This document shows positions 20,267 through 30,544 of a stretch of DNA of 64,000 nt, piece after piece. Position numbers and translations under genes: made by a program. Positions within the stretch are counted from its first letter, which is position 1; every line of letters starts with the position of its first letter. Where the stretch lies: positions 558,001 to 622,000 of the forward strand of contig NZ_CP024966.1 of assembly GCF_002804125.1 (NCBI RefSeq). Direction: 5' to 3'. This DNA comes from Mesoplasma entomophilum. GTDB lineage: Bacteria > Bacillota_I > Bacilli_A > Mycoplasmatales > Mycoplasmataceae. The notes under the pieces were generated by a model. The model was not told where the DNA came from. It ran no database searches and saw only the letters and a list, made by a program, of their open reading frames with translations.

Positions 20267-23137
20267 TTATTTGTTAAATTTTTGCATTAGCAGTACATCA
20301 TTTAATTTGTTTTTTTCTTCTTGTATTTCACGTCTAATTCTTTCAAGTTCTAAAACATTTTCGCGTTGCTTCATTTCGCTATCAAATTTAGCTAATTTTT
20401 GATTCATTTCTTTCTCAAAAATCATTTCTTTTCTTAATTGTTCAAAATATTCTTTTTCTTTATTTAAATCGGATTTAATTTTTTCTAACTCTTGATCTTT
20501 TAATAAAGCTGCATTTTGTTGATGTCACATTGGCTGTTGCATATTGTGATCAAAACAATTATTTAAATCTTGTTGAAAGCGTGCATATTTTTTCATATTC
20601 TGTTGTTCATTGATTTTGTATTTTAGTTTCTCTAATTCTTCCTTTAATTTTGAGATTTCAAGATTATATTCTTTAATACTTGATGAATTTTCATTAATTA
20701 ATTCAACTTTTGTATCTATACTATTTTGAAGTGTATTAATTTCACTATATTGAGATTCCAATTTTTTTTGCTTTGATTGAGTTGAAATATTCTCAGTTTC
20801 AATTTTAGCTAATACTGCACTTTGAGTTTCTTTTAATCTTCTCAGTTCTTCTTCAAGTTCAGCTTTTGATTCATTAATTTCACTTGATTCAATTTGAATT
20901 TGTGACATAAATTCTTTTAGTTCAGAAATGCTGTTTTTGATTGATTCTTTTTCTGCGGAAGCTGTCTTGTTAAATTCATCATGATATTCTTTAAATTCTT
21001 TAATTTTTTCTAAGTACTCAGCTTTTGATTCTTGAATAACTTGTGTTTCTGCATTAATGTTTTCAACATATGTTTTTAAATCTATAAGTTTATTTGTAAA
21101 CTCAGCTTTGATTGAATCAATTTCTTCATATTCAACAATTGTTGCAACAGCAATATCTTCTTGTATTTTTTTCAATTCATCAAGTTTTGCATTTAACTCA
21201 AGTTTTTTCATTTCAACTTCTTCTTGTTCTAAATCAACTTCTGTTAAAAACTCTTCTCTACTTTGTTTTAAAGCGCTCAAGTCCTTGTCTAATGCATCTC
21301 TTGAGCTATTAATTTCATCATTTTCAATTTGAATTTGAGTTAGATAACTTTTGAAATCTTTTATTTCTTCTTCAATGATTTCCCTTTGAACAGCAACCAA
21401 GTCTTTAAATTGATTTTCAAATTGTTTGAACTCATTCATTTTTGATTCAATTTCAGAAGATAATGAATTTTCAGATTCCATTTTAACTTTTTCAATATAA
21501 TTTTTTAAGTCTTCAAGCTTATTTGAAAATTCAGCTTTCACTAAATCAATTTGTTCATATTCATTTGCTGAAGTTAAACTAATTTCATCTTGCAATGCTT
21601 TTAATTCATCAATTTTAATTTGTAAATCTGTTTTTTTAAATTCTAAATCTTTAGTTTCAGCTTCTGTTTGTTCTAAAAGTACTTTTAAGCTAGTCGCTTG
21701 ATCTTCAAATGTTGTTTTTACTTGATGAATAATTTCTGATTCTAGTTTAATTTTGGCAAAGTAATCTTTTAAGTCATCAATGTTTAAATCAATTTCAGTT
21801 TTTTGTTCAGTTACAATTTTATTTATTTCTAATTTTAAATTTTTAAGTTCTTGTACTTTGTCAAAAAAATCATTTTTAATTGTATTTATTTCTGATGCTG
21901 TTAAAACATTTTCGCCAACATAGTTTGGATCATTTAAAACTAATGTTTCATGAGTTTTAGCCGATGCCTCAGATAAATCATCGCCTATCAATACAAGGTC
22001 ATTTGATAAACCAACTTTTATTTCATCTTCGCCTAAATCTAAAATGTTTTTGTATTTATCTTCTATTTTGTTTAAGAATTCTAATGCTTTACCTAAATCA
22101 ACAGATTTATTTGAATTATCAATTACAAATTCTTTTAGTGGCTCATATTTTGGCTTATGTGGCTTTTCTTTATCTTCTAATGCTTTTGAGATAGCATCCA
22201 TATTTATAGCTTGTGCTACAACATCTTTTGGTTGCAAATGATTTTTTTCTAAAATAGCTAAAGCATCGTTAAAAGTTTGATGCTCGTTTAAACCAATAAC
22301 CAATGAGTTAGTACTTAAGTCAAATTTAAACGTCAAAATATTATGTTGATTTAAAAGTTTTTCAACTTCTGCTAGTACAACATCTTTTTCAAATGAAACA
22401 TTTATTTTTTTGTATAAGTTTAATTCAGATTTTGATCCAGAAAATAATAATTTACCTTTTTCTAAAATTACAAAATTTTCAATTATATTATAAACTTCAT
22501 CAATATTATGAACTGTTAGTATAATTGTGCTATTAAATTCTTCTTTGAACTCTTTTAATATTTTGTAAGTTTGCCCTCTTCATTTAGAATCTAAGTTTGC
22601 CCCTGGTTCATCTAAAATAAGAATTTCAGGTTCTTTAATAAAACATAAAATTAAATTCATACGGTTTTTCATTCCTCATGAAAATGCATTTAAAGGTTTA
22701 TCTTTAGATGTTCATAAGTCAAATTTTTTTAATCAATATTCAATTCTTGATTTAACTAATGTTTTATCTAAACCCATAACATTACACATATTGTATAAAA
22801 AGTCATAAGCTGTAATTGAATATAGCGAAAAATCCATTTGAGAATAAAACCCTACATTAGAGTTATTTTCAATTGAACTGCTTTTTTTACGTTCCTTACC
22901 ATTAATATAAATATTCCCATCATAATTAAGAGTAGCTCCAAGTAATGAGTTTAAGAATACACTCTTACCTGATCCACTACTTCCAAGCAATGCTGTAACT
23001 TTTCCTTTTTCTATATTAAAAGAAAATGGACCTATATTTATATCTTTAAATTTTTTATGAAAATGGTCTACCATCACAGCATTATTATTTGAATTTTCTA
23101 AAATAATACGCTTTGATTTTAAAATATTTTTTTCCAT
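20267..23137 (-). CDS. ABC-2-type ATPase fused to a ~530-residue coiled coil (cassette A)
   Basis: 956 residues. Residues 1-~215 are an ABC ATPase: Walker A LLGSSGSGKS, Q-loop FYSQMDF, Walker B ILILDEP, D-loop NLDS, H-loop TVHNIDE. The signature reads FSWGMKNRM, with Trp (TGA) where LSGGQ has its first Gly (GGA). A DUF4162-like domain follows (~215-300). From ~420 to ~870 it is nearly continuous coiled coil with five copies of a (D)LKxYxxxIxxES motif spaced about 88, 51, 92 and 53 residues. The tail is Gln- and Met-rich, then coiled again. First gene of the operon. ABC ATPases of this class normally lack such an arm; it may dimerise or reach a partner. Confidence 0.85.
20859..21031 (-). repeat. 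14-bp direct repeats flanking a 159-bp unit missing from cassette B
   Basis: TCAGCTTTTGATTC occurs at 20859-20872 and 21018-21031, exactly 159 bp apart. In cassette B only one copy is present (33013-33026) and the 159 bp between them is absent, which accounts for the full 53-residue length difference of the two proteins. Confidence 0.9.
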
Positions 23138-23201
23138 TTCGTTTCTCCTATATCACTTTAATAATTTGTTTGATTTGATTTTTAAGTTTTATTTTCCAAA
23201 T

Positions 23202-23218
23202 CATGAGTTAATTGTCAC
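23202..23218 (-). promoter_or_regulatory. Conserved block upstream of the ATPase gene (cassette A)
   Basis: CATGAGTTAATTGTCAC lies about 65 bases before the ATG and matches 35197-35213 upstream of cassette B at 16 of 17 bases, although the DNA nearer the ATG has diverged. It abuts a 16-base A run. It is a candidate promoter element or XRE operator. Confidence 0.4.
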
Positions 23219-23267
23219 AAAAAAAAAAAAAAAACAAGTGTTTTGTCTATTTTGTTGAAAAACACTT
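23219..23267 (-). terminator. Terminator with a 16-T tract upstream of cassette A
   Basis: Stem AAGTGTTTT / AAAACACTT followed on the minus strand by 16 T (A run 23219-23234). It would stop read-through from cassette B. The related site before cassette B keeps the 16-base run (35214-35229), but its stem is poor. Confidence 0.65.
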
Positions 23268-23300
23268 ATTTTTTTTGTCACTCAATAAGTTTGATAACAA

Positions 23301-23327
23301 AAAAAAGAAAGCACTTTTGCCTTCTTT
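23301..23327 (-). terminator. hpt-type terminator after hpt relic B
   Basis: Minus-strand stem AAAGAAGGC / GCTTTCTTT with a 6-base loop and a T run. The stem is identical to that after intact hpt at 35299-35323. With the neighbouring hpt relic this shows that the hpt 3' region was copied here. Confidence 0.75.
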
Positions 23328-23349
23328 GGTTTTTTATATATGCATACTT

Positions 23350-23537
23350 AAATTTTGCATTATTTTTAATTTGTTAATTCATCAGTACATCAATTAGCTT
23401 CAAAAGAAAAAACAAAAAAGTTTTTTAATAATGTATTTTATAATCAAATATAAAATGTTTTGAAATTCCATAACTTTTTAGTAATGATTAATATTAAATT
23501 TATGTTCTGCTAGTTTTTATATAATATTTTTAAAGTT
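23350..23537 (-). pseudogene. Decayed 3' fragment of hpt (relic B)
   Basis: Begins right after the XRE stop. Pieces in shifting frames match the end of hpt in order: LKTLKIL for KSVKIL, AEHKFNIN for TERKVEIQ, GISKHFIFDYKIHY for SIEKHFVIGYGLDY, and ANWCTDELTN for AICDTEKLEN. Frameshifts and stops show that it is not expressed. Together with the hpt-type terminator it makes a complete but decayed hpt 3' end from about codon 127. Alignment by eye. Confidence 0.6.
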
Positions 23538-23777
23538 TTAAGCACTGAAATAAGGAGTTAATAAATCTTGTGGCTCTATTTCGAGACCCTCAATAAATCT
23601 TTGAAAAACTTTAATAGTTATATTTCTTCTTCCTCTTTCAAAATCAGAAATATAATTTTTTGAAATACCACATCTAAAACCAAGTTCCTCTTGAGTTAAA
23701 CCTTTAAGAGATCTAATTTTTTTTAAATTAGCTGCAATTATTAAGATTAGTTGATCTTCTTCATTATACTTTTTCAT
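23538..23777 (-). CDS. XRE-family helix-turn-helix regulator (cassette B)
   Basis: 79 residues. It has the same HTH as the cassette A copy (LKKIRSLKGLTQEELG, CGISKNYISDFERGRR). The recognition region differs only by Ser to Cys, so both proteins may bind the same operator. Its C-terminus runs four residues longer (YFSA) because the stop lies further into the hpt relic junction. It overlaps the HU-domain gene by 14 bases, as in copy A. Confidence 0.9.
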   Translation of the reverse strand: MKKYNEEDQLILIIAANLKKIRSLKGLTQEELGFRCGISKNYISDFERGRRNITIKVFQRFIEGLEIEPQDLLTPYFSA

Positions 23778-24903
23778 TATTTAAACTCTCCTTTAAACCA
23801 TTCAATGACTTAAATTTAATTGCCTTACATGAAGGAACTATTTTTAATTCACCAGATCTTATATCTTTCATTGTTGTTTGCTTAACTGAAACTGTTGAAA
23901 ACTTTGCAAAATTATTAATTTTTATTTCTGAACCTTCTTCAATTAAATTATTTTCCATTAATTCAAATAAACTATCAACAATTATTTTAATTTTGGCTTT
24001 TGTTAATTTAATATCATTATTTATAAAAATAGAATTAATTAGGTCTTTCTTAGTGACTTTGCTTTTTTTTATTACAGATTCTTTTTGCTTCATTTTGCTA
24101 ACCTCATCAATATTAAAATTTTCTGATTGTTTTTTGTCATTAATATCAGCTAAATTATCATATTCACTAATTTTAATTGCTTCATTTTTTGAAGAATTAC
24201 TAAAATAAAAACTTTGATATTTATTTTCTTTTAACTTATCGCCTACTTTTTTCATAAATAAAATCAATTCTTTTTTAGTCATTTCTTCTAAAACTACATC
24301 ATTGACCTCTATATTTTTCAAAATAGCGTATTTTCTAATTTTATAAGCATTTTTGACAAGCTCACTTAAACTTTCTTGAATTAAAACTGATCCATCTGCT
24401 TTTGCTCTTTTTTGCAAAAAAGTCAAGTCGTTATCACTTTCATTATTAATTTCTTCAAAAAATGTTTTATCTTCTTCAAAAAGAGGATATTCATCTATAT
24501 CAGAACTTTCAACTTCTAAAATAATTTTTGCTTCGTCTTTTTGAGTTTTTAATAAAGTTGTAAAATGTTTTTTAGCATTAGGCGATTCGATATTTTCATT
24601 TTTTGTTTTTTTTGTTTTTTTTGTTTTAAATTTAATAATTACAATAATTCAAACAAGTACTAAAACTGGTAAAACAACTAGCAAAATAATATCAGATATG
24701 TAATCAATTATGTTTGGGGTAGTTAAGTTTGTTGGCGGTATTAAAGAAATAGTTTTAAATACTTCTAAAACATCTCTATTATTAACTAGTGCATTTACTA
24801 TTTTCATTGAAAAGAAAATAACTATTGTAATTAAGACAGCAAAAGTGAAAACCAATTTAATTACGATACTTTTTCGCTTTTGATTTCTTTTTTGTTTTTC
24901 CAT
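23764..24903 (-). CDS. Two-TM membrane protein with a C-terminal HU/IHF-like domain (cassette B)
   Basis: 379 residues, the same length as copy A. It runs through the TGA Trp after LPVLVLV. Lys-rich start, TM1 and TM2 as in copy A, a cytoplasmic linker with the insertion-like run KTKKTKKTKN, and an HU-like domain from ~282 (KVTKKDLINSIF...EGSEIKINNFAKFSTV...IVPSCKAIKFKS). The arm motif is DIRSGE, again without the intercalating Pro. The linker is the least conserved part between copies; the TM region and the HU domain are well kept, which argues that both ends matter. Confidence 0.8.
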
Positions 24904-24939
24904 TAGTAACCTTTCTTAATATAAAACCCTTCTTAAAAA

Positions 24940-25024
24940 TGAAGAGTTAACCATCTCAGCATCTAATATTGATACTATAAATTTACCTAATTTAAGTAAA
25001 TTTTTATTTAATTTATTCTGTCAT
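24940..25024 (-). pseudogene. Remnant of the 78-residue gene (cassette B)
   Basis: The start ATGACAGAA and the downstream piece matching NKNLLKLGEFRVSISDAEMINS can still be aligned with 10525-10761. However, codon 4 is a TAA in place of CAA, the first third has an internal deletion, and the 3' part is lost up to the decayed hairpin. It cannot make the protein. Confidence 0.75.
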
Positions 25025-25042
25025 AATCTTTATTTTTTTATT

Positions 25043-26632
25043 TTAATCAACCATAACAACTTGCTGAAATAAAAAATTTAATGTTCTATTCGCAGCTTTA
25101 TAATTACCATCTTTATCTTCAGTTAGGAATACTACATAATAACTAATGTTTTGAGTATTTTTAATAGTTGTTTTAGTTAGTGCTTTACTTGTAGAAACAA
25201 ACTCATTTAGCGATTTAGTTTGCCCTAAAACGCTTTCAATATTTTTATTTAAGTTTTCTTGAGTTTTATCAAAGAATAAAATTTCATCAACTTTAAATAA
25301 GCTTTCACTTGTTTGAGAACCATAGTTAAATGCAGTTGTATTTGTAAAATATTGAGTATTAACAAATTTAGTTATTTTTTCATCCTTATCATCACCAGTA
25401 AAAATATTTAAACTTTCTACGAATTGTTTTTGTTGATGTTTATCATTTTCTTGGTTTCATTCTTGGGTAATTTGTTGACTTGTTAAGTATTCTTTTTGAA
25501 TCTTACTTGTATTAACAGCTGAATTAAATTGAATGAATTGTGGTTCAATATATTTTTTATCTCTACTTGTCAAAACATGCCATTTTAAAGGATTTGATTC
25601 TATTTTTAATATTTTAATATCTGTTTTTATTTTATGCTGTTCATTTTCAATTACTTCTTTTGAAAATTCATAACCAGCATTTGCTTTTAAGTTGACACTT
25701 ACTTGATTTGTTCAATACAATGAATTAATATTTGCATTGTTTTCAGTTATAGCTAAATTAGTAATGTTTTGAATTGCAATTTGTTCATTTGCTAAAATTT
25801 CTTTTTGTTGAGACAAAAGCTTATTTTTAAAATCGTCATAATCATTAAAATTTTTAGCCTCAATTCAATTATTAATTGATTCGGTTGCTTTAGTTATAAC
25901 TTTGTCTTCAATAATAACTGAATCTACAATTGTTCCTTCACAGATAAATGCTTTATCTTGTTCAGTAACATTGTCATCAAATTCATAGTATTCAGAATCA
26001 TTATCTTTAATTCCAATTGATCCATTTAACTTAAATTTTGTAAATTTTGGAATTGATGGGTCAGCTGACTCAGTTGATTTAAGAATTGTAACCTTAACAG
26101 TTTTAAACACTACACCTTCAGCAGGAGTTCCTGGGATATTTGCATTTGATACAAATGTATTTTTAACAACATTTTTACTTTTAAAATAAATTGTATCCAA
26201 AAAGTTTTTTAATCCGGTTATAGTTGTTGTTAATTCTTCTTTGGTTACCTTTTTCTTAGGTGCTGGTTTATTTCCACCAAAATTATAAACTAAAGTTATT
26301 GAGCCTGAATATTTATAAATATTTTTTGAAGTTCCATTGCCAATAAATACAATACTCTGTTGTTTATTTGTAAATGTTCCTTCTTTTATTTCGTTGCTAA
26401 CTTTTACACTAACTCCACCAGCCACATCAACTTTTTGATTAACAAGTTCTGCTTCCAGCGCGTCATTAGTTCAAGGTTCTTGATCATTTTGCTTACTGTG
26501 TAATATTGCAGTTAAAAATCTTTCAATTGAATCAATATTTTGTTTTTTTGTTTTAGTAGAACACGAGACAACAATTGTTGATGCTGAACTTGTAACTACT
26601 AAAGTTGATAGTGCTAATAATAATTTTTTCAT
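25043..26632 (-). CDS. Cassette lipoprotein, 529-residue type (cassette B)
   Basis: 529 residues, equal in length to the copy A protein. Lipobox IVVSC. Close similarity throughout, with the clearest identity in the middle (GTPAEGVVFKTVKVTIL; FTKFKLNGSIGIKDNDSEYY). It differs mostly at charged surface positions. The stop (VVMVD) lies 18 bases before the remnant of the 78-residue gene. Role as for copy A. Confidence 0.8.
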
Positions 26633-26662
26633 TTTTCAGCCTTCCTTTTTATTTCTTATTTA

Positions 26663-28657
26663 TTAAATTCTTTCAATAAATGTATACATACCTAATGAGT
26701 TTCAGTCAAATGTTGAGTCATCTCCAAAAGTGACATCAATTAAGTTTGAAGAAATTCCAAATTTCAATGCTGAGTTTCTTTTTGTTTGCATTGCTAACCC
26801 TTTAATTAAAGCAGTTCCACCAGCCCCAGTATAGTTTCTATCTTTTATATATGCACTTCTTCAATTTCTAAATCCAGTTGTTCCAGCATCTGAATATGTA
26901 AAATTCATATATGTAACACCTGACATTTTTGCAATTAAGTTTTGTTCTTTAATTTGTTGAGCTTCAACTCCTGTGTTTAAACTTAATGCATTAACAAAAT
27001 CATTTTTTTTAATTTCTCCGTTCACTGCACCAGTTTCTTTTAAATAATCTCAAATATTAAATTCTGTTCCATCTTCTTTTTTAACACCAGTTTTACCTGA
27101 CATTTTAAATTTATTCATTTTTTGTTGAGGTGATGCATTTGGTGATCTTCAAATGTCACTTTCTTGTATTCCATAGAATGTTTGGAAAACATTTAATAAA
27201 TTTTCAACGCCTTTGTAGTAAGAATTAAATATTTTTGATTGTGCTGAATCTGTTATTTCAGATAAAGCTGTCGCATTTTTATCAATTGCAATTGAATATG
27301 TAAAACTAACATCACTTAGTCTTTGTGCATAACCATTTGTTAATGAAATAGTTAATCCTTTAATTGTCACTTTTTCACTTGAAATTGACATAGCCAATAG
27401 ATCATTTACTTTTTCATTTTTCTCAACATTTGTTGATTTTTCTGTTCTTTCTGCATATTCGTTTACAATTTTTGAATTATATGCAGTTAATGATTTTTTT
27501 CATTGCCCTTCAATAGCTGCATATAAAGTTTCATCTCCAGCTACTCTATTACCTCTTAATTGAATGTTTTCAGTAGTTTTAACTTTTCCAAGAAAAGTAT
27601 TTCAAGCTGTTCAATCTTCAGAACCATAGTTTAAAGTAATTTTTCCTATATTATTAAAATTGCTTGTTTGTTCTTGTCTAATAATATCGCTTTCATTGAA
27701 GTAACTAACTTTAATAGCATTAACAACAGCTGTACTATTTATGAAATATTTATTTTTCACGATAGAAGTCATTGTTTTAGCAAGGTTTTCATTATACTTA
27801 TTAATTGCTGATTTGTATGCATCTGTATTAGCAGTTATTAAATCTTGTGTTGTTAAACTTGGCTCTAATGCTTTTAATGTTTTAAAGTCAACATAAACAT
27901 TTGAATTTGCTTCTTTTAACATATCACCAGCTAATTCATTATTAATTTTGTCAATTGAAGCAATGATTTCACCATTATCTGAAACAGTAATAACAATTGT
28001 TCCTCTTACAACTTTTGTAACTGTAGCTTGTTCTGCATCCATATATCTATAAGTTGAAGAAAAATTTAAATTAATACTTGAAATAAATCCTTTTCCATCG
28101 TCACTAGTAGCACCATAAGTCATTTCAGCAGTTTCATAATCAAATTTAAGATTATCAGTTCATTTTGAACCAAAACTTCCAATTAAGATACTATATGTTG
28201 AATTGCTAATAGCATTTCTTAAATCTGCCATTGATTTAGCTGGGCTCAATAATGATTCAACATTTGATGTTAAATCTTTTTGTTGTTTGGGTGTTAAAAA
28301 GTCATAAAAATTAGCTGATTGTATTGGAGTTTTAGAGTTTTTTTCACCACCCCTTGTATTGGCTGATGCTTGATCAAAGATTGATTTTAAATTATCTTGT
28401 TGGAAGAAAATCAAGCCATTTTTTGAAGCTTCTGTATCTAATAATGTTGATCTAGTGGCCATTGGGCTTGAAACTATTGCTAAAAATTTTGATTGAACTT
28501 CAGATTCAAATTGTCTGATTAATTCTCTAACTGCTTCTTTTTCATTTTCTTTGTCTTTGTCATCTTTATTGCCAGCTCTATTTGAGCATGAAATAACAAC
28601 CATTGATGAAGCACCAACAACGGCGAATGATGATAATATTAATAATAATTTTTTCAT
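26663..28657 (-). CDS. Cassette lipoprotein, ~670-residue type (cassette B)
   Basis: 664 residues. Signal MKKLLLILSSFAVVGAS, lipobox MVVISC. The N-terminal half is roughly 80 percent identical by eye to A1 and A2, and the C-terminal half is more divergent. Landmarks present: [48 protein letters not shown]. It is the only member of this type in cassette B, between the permease and 529-residue lipoprotein genes. Confidence 0.8.
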
Positions 28658-28693
28658 TTTGTATTTTTTCCTTTTCTTTTTTCAATTTTATTT

Positions 28694-30508
28694 TTAGAAA
28701 TCAAATTTTCTAAATTTATATAATGCTATTGAAAAACTCAATATGCTTATTGCAAATAAAATAACCAAATAATATCAAGGTTTGAGATAATTTGATGTAG
28801 TATTTTTTTCTATCTTATTATTAGAAGTAAGTTCTATATCATATTCTGAATAACCTAAGAATAAATTTTTTTGATCTTCTAGATAAATCTTTGAAAAAGA
28901 ATTTGGTGAAAATCAAATATCATTATTGTAAAATCCTAGGTTTTTGGTATAGGCCATTCACAACCCACTATACAAGTTGAAATAGGACAAACCACGCATC
29001 ATACTTCTGCCTTTAATATATGTATTTCAATCTGCTGATGTTTTTGATACCGCATTTGAAGTCATAATTATGTAATTACTTGAATATTTAATAAAATATT
29101 CTTCAATGACTCTAGCTGAGTACATTAAATTAAAGTTTAGTTGCTTTTTAACTAGATCATTTGCATTCGTAAATCTAAATCCATCATTTCGGATTCCCGC
29201 GATTGAATATTCATAGAATGAAACAACATCTTGTTTTTTCAAAGCATATTTTACTTTATTTTCTTCTACTTCCCTATCAGTTGGATTAAGTTTTTCTAAA
29301 TAACTTTTTTCAATCCCTGAATCTAAAAATAAAAAGTCATAAAATAAATCATATTTTTCAAATTGAAGTTCATTATTAAAATACTTATTAATTTCATTTG
29401 TGAAACTTCTAAATTCCACTAAAATATTTTTTGTATTTTGATCTACTGTTTTTTTAATTAATTTATTTAATTGTTCATTTGTTATAAAAGTATCTTTTAA
29501 AGTTATTTGAATATTGAACTCGTCACTATTTTTTCAAGAATTTGGCACAGATATATCTCTAAGAGGCTTTGTAAATAAATTTAAATTGGTTTCTGTAATA
29601 ACAACTGGATTAAAATTTATAAGTCCCAAATCTTTTCACATCTGCGTTCTATAATTTATATTTACTGAGTTATGAAATTGATCTACTACCATTTCTTTTG
29701 AAAGAAAATAGTTGTAAATATATTTAGATAAATGTGGATATTTAATATTTCCATCATTTACATGATCATATAGGTTGTAAGCGTCATATATATCGTTTAA
29801 CTGAAAAATATCACCGTTTGTAAATTGCACGTAATAACTTTTTTCATTTGCTTTTATAAAAGACATGGGGATATTAGCTATGAATGATAATGCTAGTAAT
29901 AATGTACAAATAATAGTAGTAGTTTGCAATGTAAATATAAAAATTAAAAATGTAATAAAGTTAATTAAAAAGAATGTCGCAAGTAAACAATATATAACAT
30001 AAATTGATGTCATTCTAAGTATGAATACATCATAATCAAATAATGTAAATGCTGCATAAAATATATTTATAAAAACAAAGCTCATTAAAATATTTACAGC
30101 ACAAATTAAAATAATTAATAAATATTGAGCTATAAAGAATTTTGTTCTACTTACTTGATTAGTTAAAACAATATATGTTGTTTTATCTTCAAAATTTTTG
30201 TTAAAGAAAAATTGAATCATTCTTAAAATAAATACAAACATCAAACAGCAAACAAAGAATAATATATAAAAGTTAAATATTACAACTTGTGAGCTTCCTG
30301 ATTTTACAAAAGCTAATATAATTCCAATTAAAATTGAAATAACAATAGTTGCTAAGTTTAAAATATAAAATAATTTTTCTTTCAGTAAACTTTTAAAACT
30401 AAATTTCATCAATTTTGCAAAAGGAATTCTTCTATATTTGATAAGTTCTTCTTTTATAAAATTTTGCAAAATTTTTGTTTTATTTTTTTCATAATTTTGT
30501 TCTGCCAT
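28694..30508 (-). CDS. ABC-2-like permease with large ectodomain (cassette B)
   Basis: 604 residues, the same length as copy A. Five N-terminal TM segments, a ~360-residue outside region and a last TM near the C-terminus. Parts of the TM4-5 coding DNA (about 29850-29970) are identical to copy A, including silent positions, which suggests recent gene conversion. Ribosome site GAAAGGAGG. The start MAEQNYEKNKTK differs from copy A's MVEENYEKKKTN. Confidence 0.75.
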
Positions 30509-30544
30509 TTTACATTCTTCCTCCTTTCAATGTAATTCACTAAA

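Larger units (their letters stand above)
8999..23137 (-). other. Cassette A: ABC ATPase-coiled-coil / lipoprotein / permease / membrane-HU / XRE unit
   Basis: Eight minus-strand genes with short gaps (13, 35, 18, 28, 30, 18 and 77 bases) and one overlap. In transcription order: ATPase-coiled coil, 622-residue lipoprotein, permease, two ~680-residue lipoproteins, 530-residue lipoprotein, 78-residue protein, two-TM HU-domain protein and XRE regulator. It ends in an hpt 3' relic and a terminator. Cassette B (23350-35132) has the same order with one ~670-residue lipoprotein and a destroyed small gene. Product unknown; see the single genes. Confidence 0.8.

Noticed and set aside
21057-22241. Long plus-strand frames rich in Ser and Phe opposite the coiled coil, repeated at 33052-34236
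   Set aside because: Antisense shadows of Glu/Lys-rich coiled-coil codons (GAA read back as TTC, GAT/AAT as ATC/ATT). No ribosome sites.
23764-24426. HU-domain protein of cassette B starting at the TTG at 24426
   Set aside because: The frame is open back to the TM part at 24903 if TGA is Trp, and copy A has the same fusion of the same length. The TTG encodes Leu in the conserved DNDLTFLQ.
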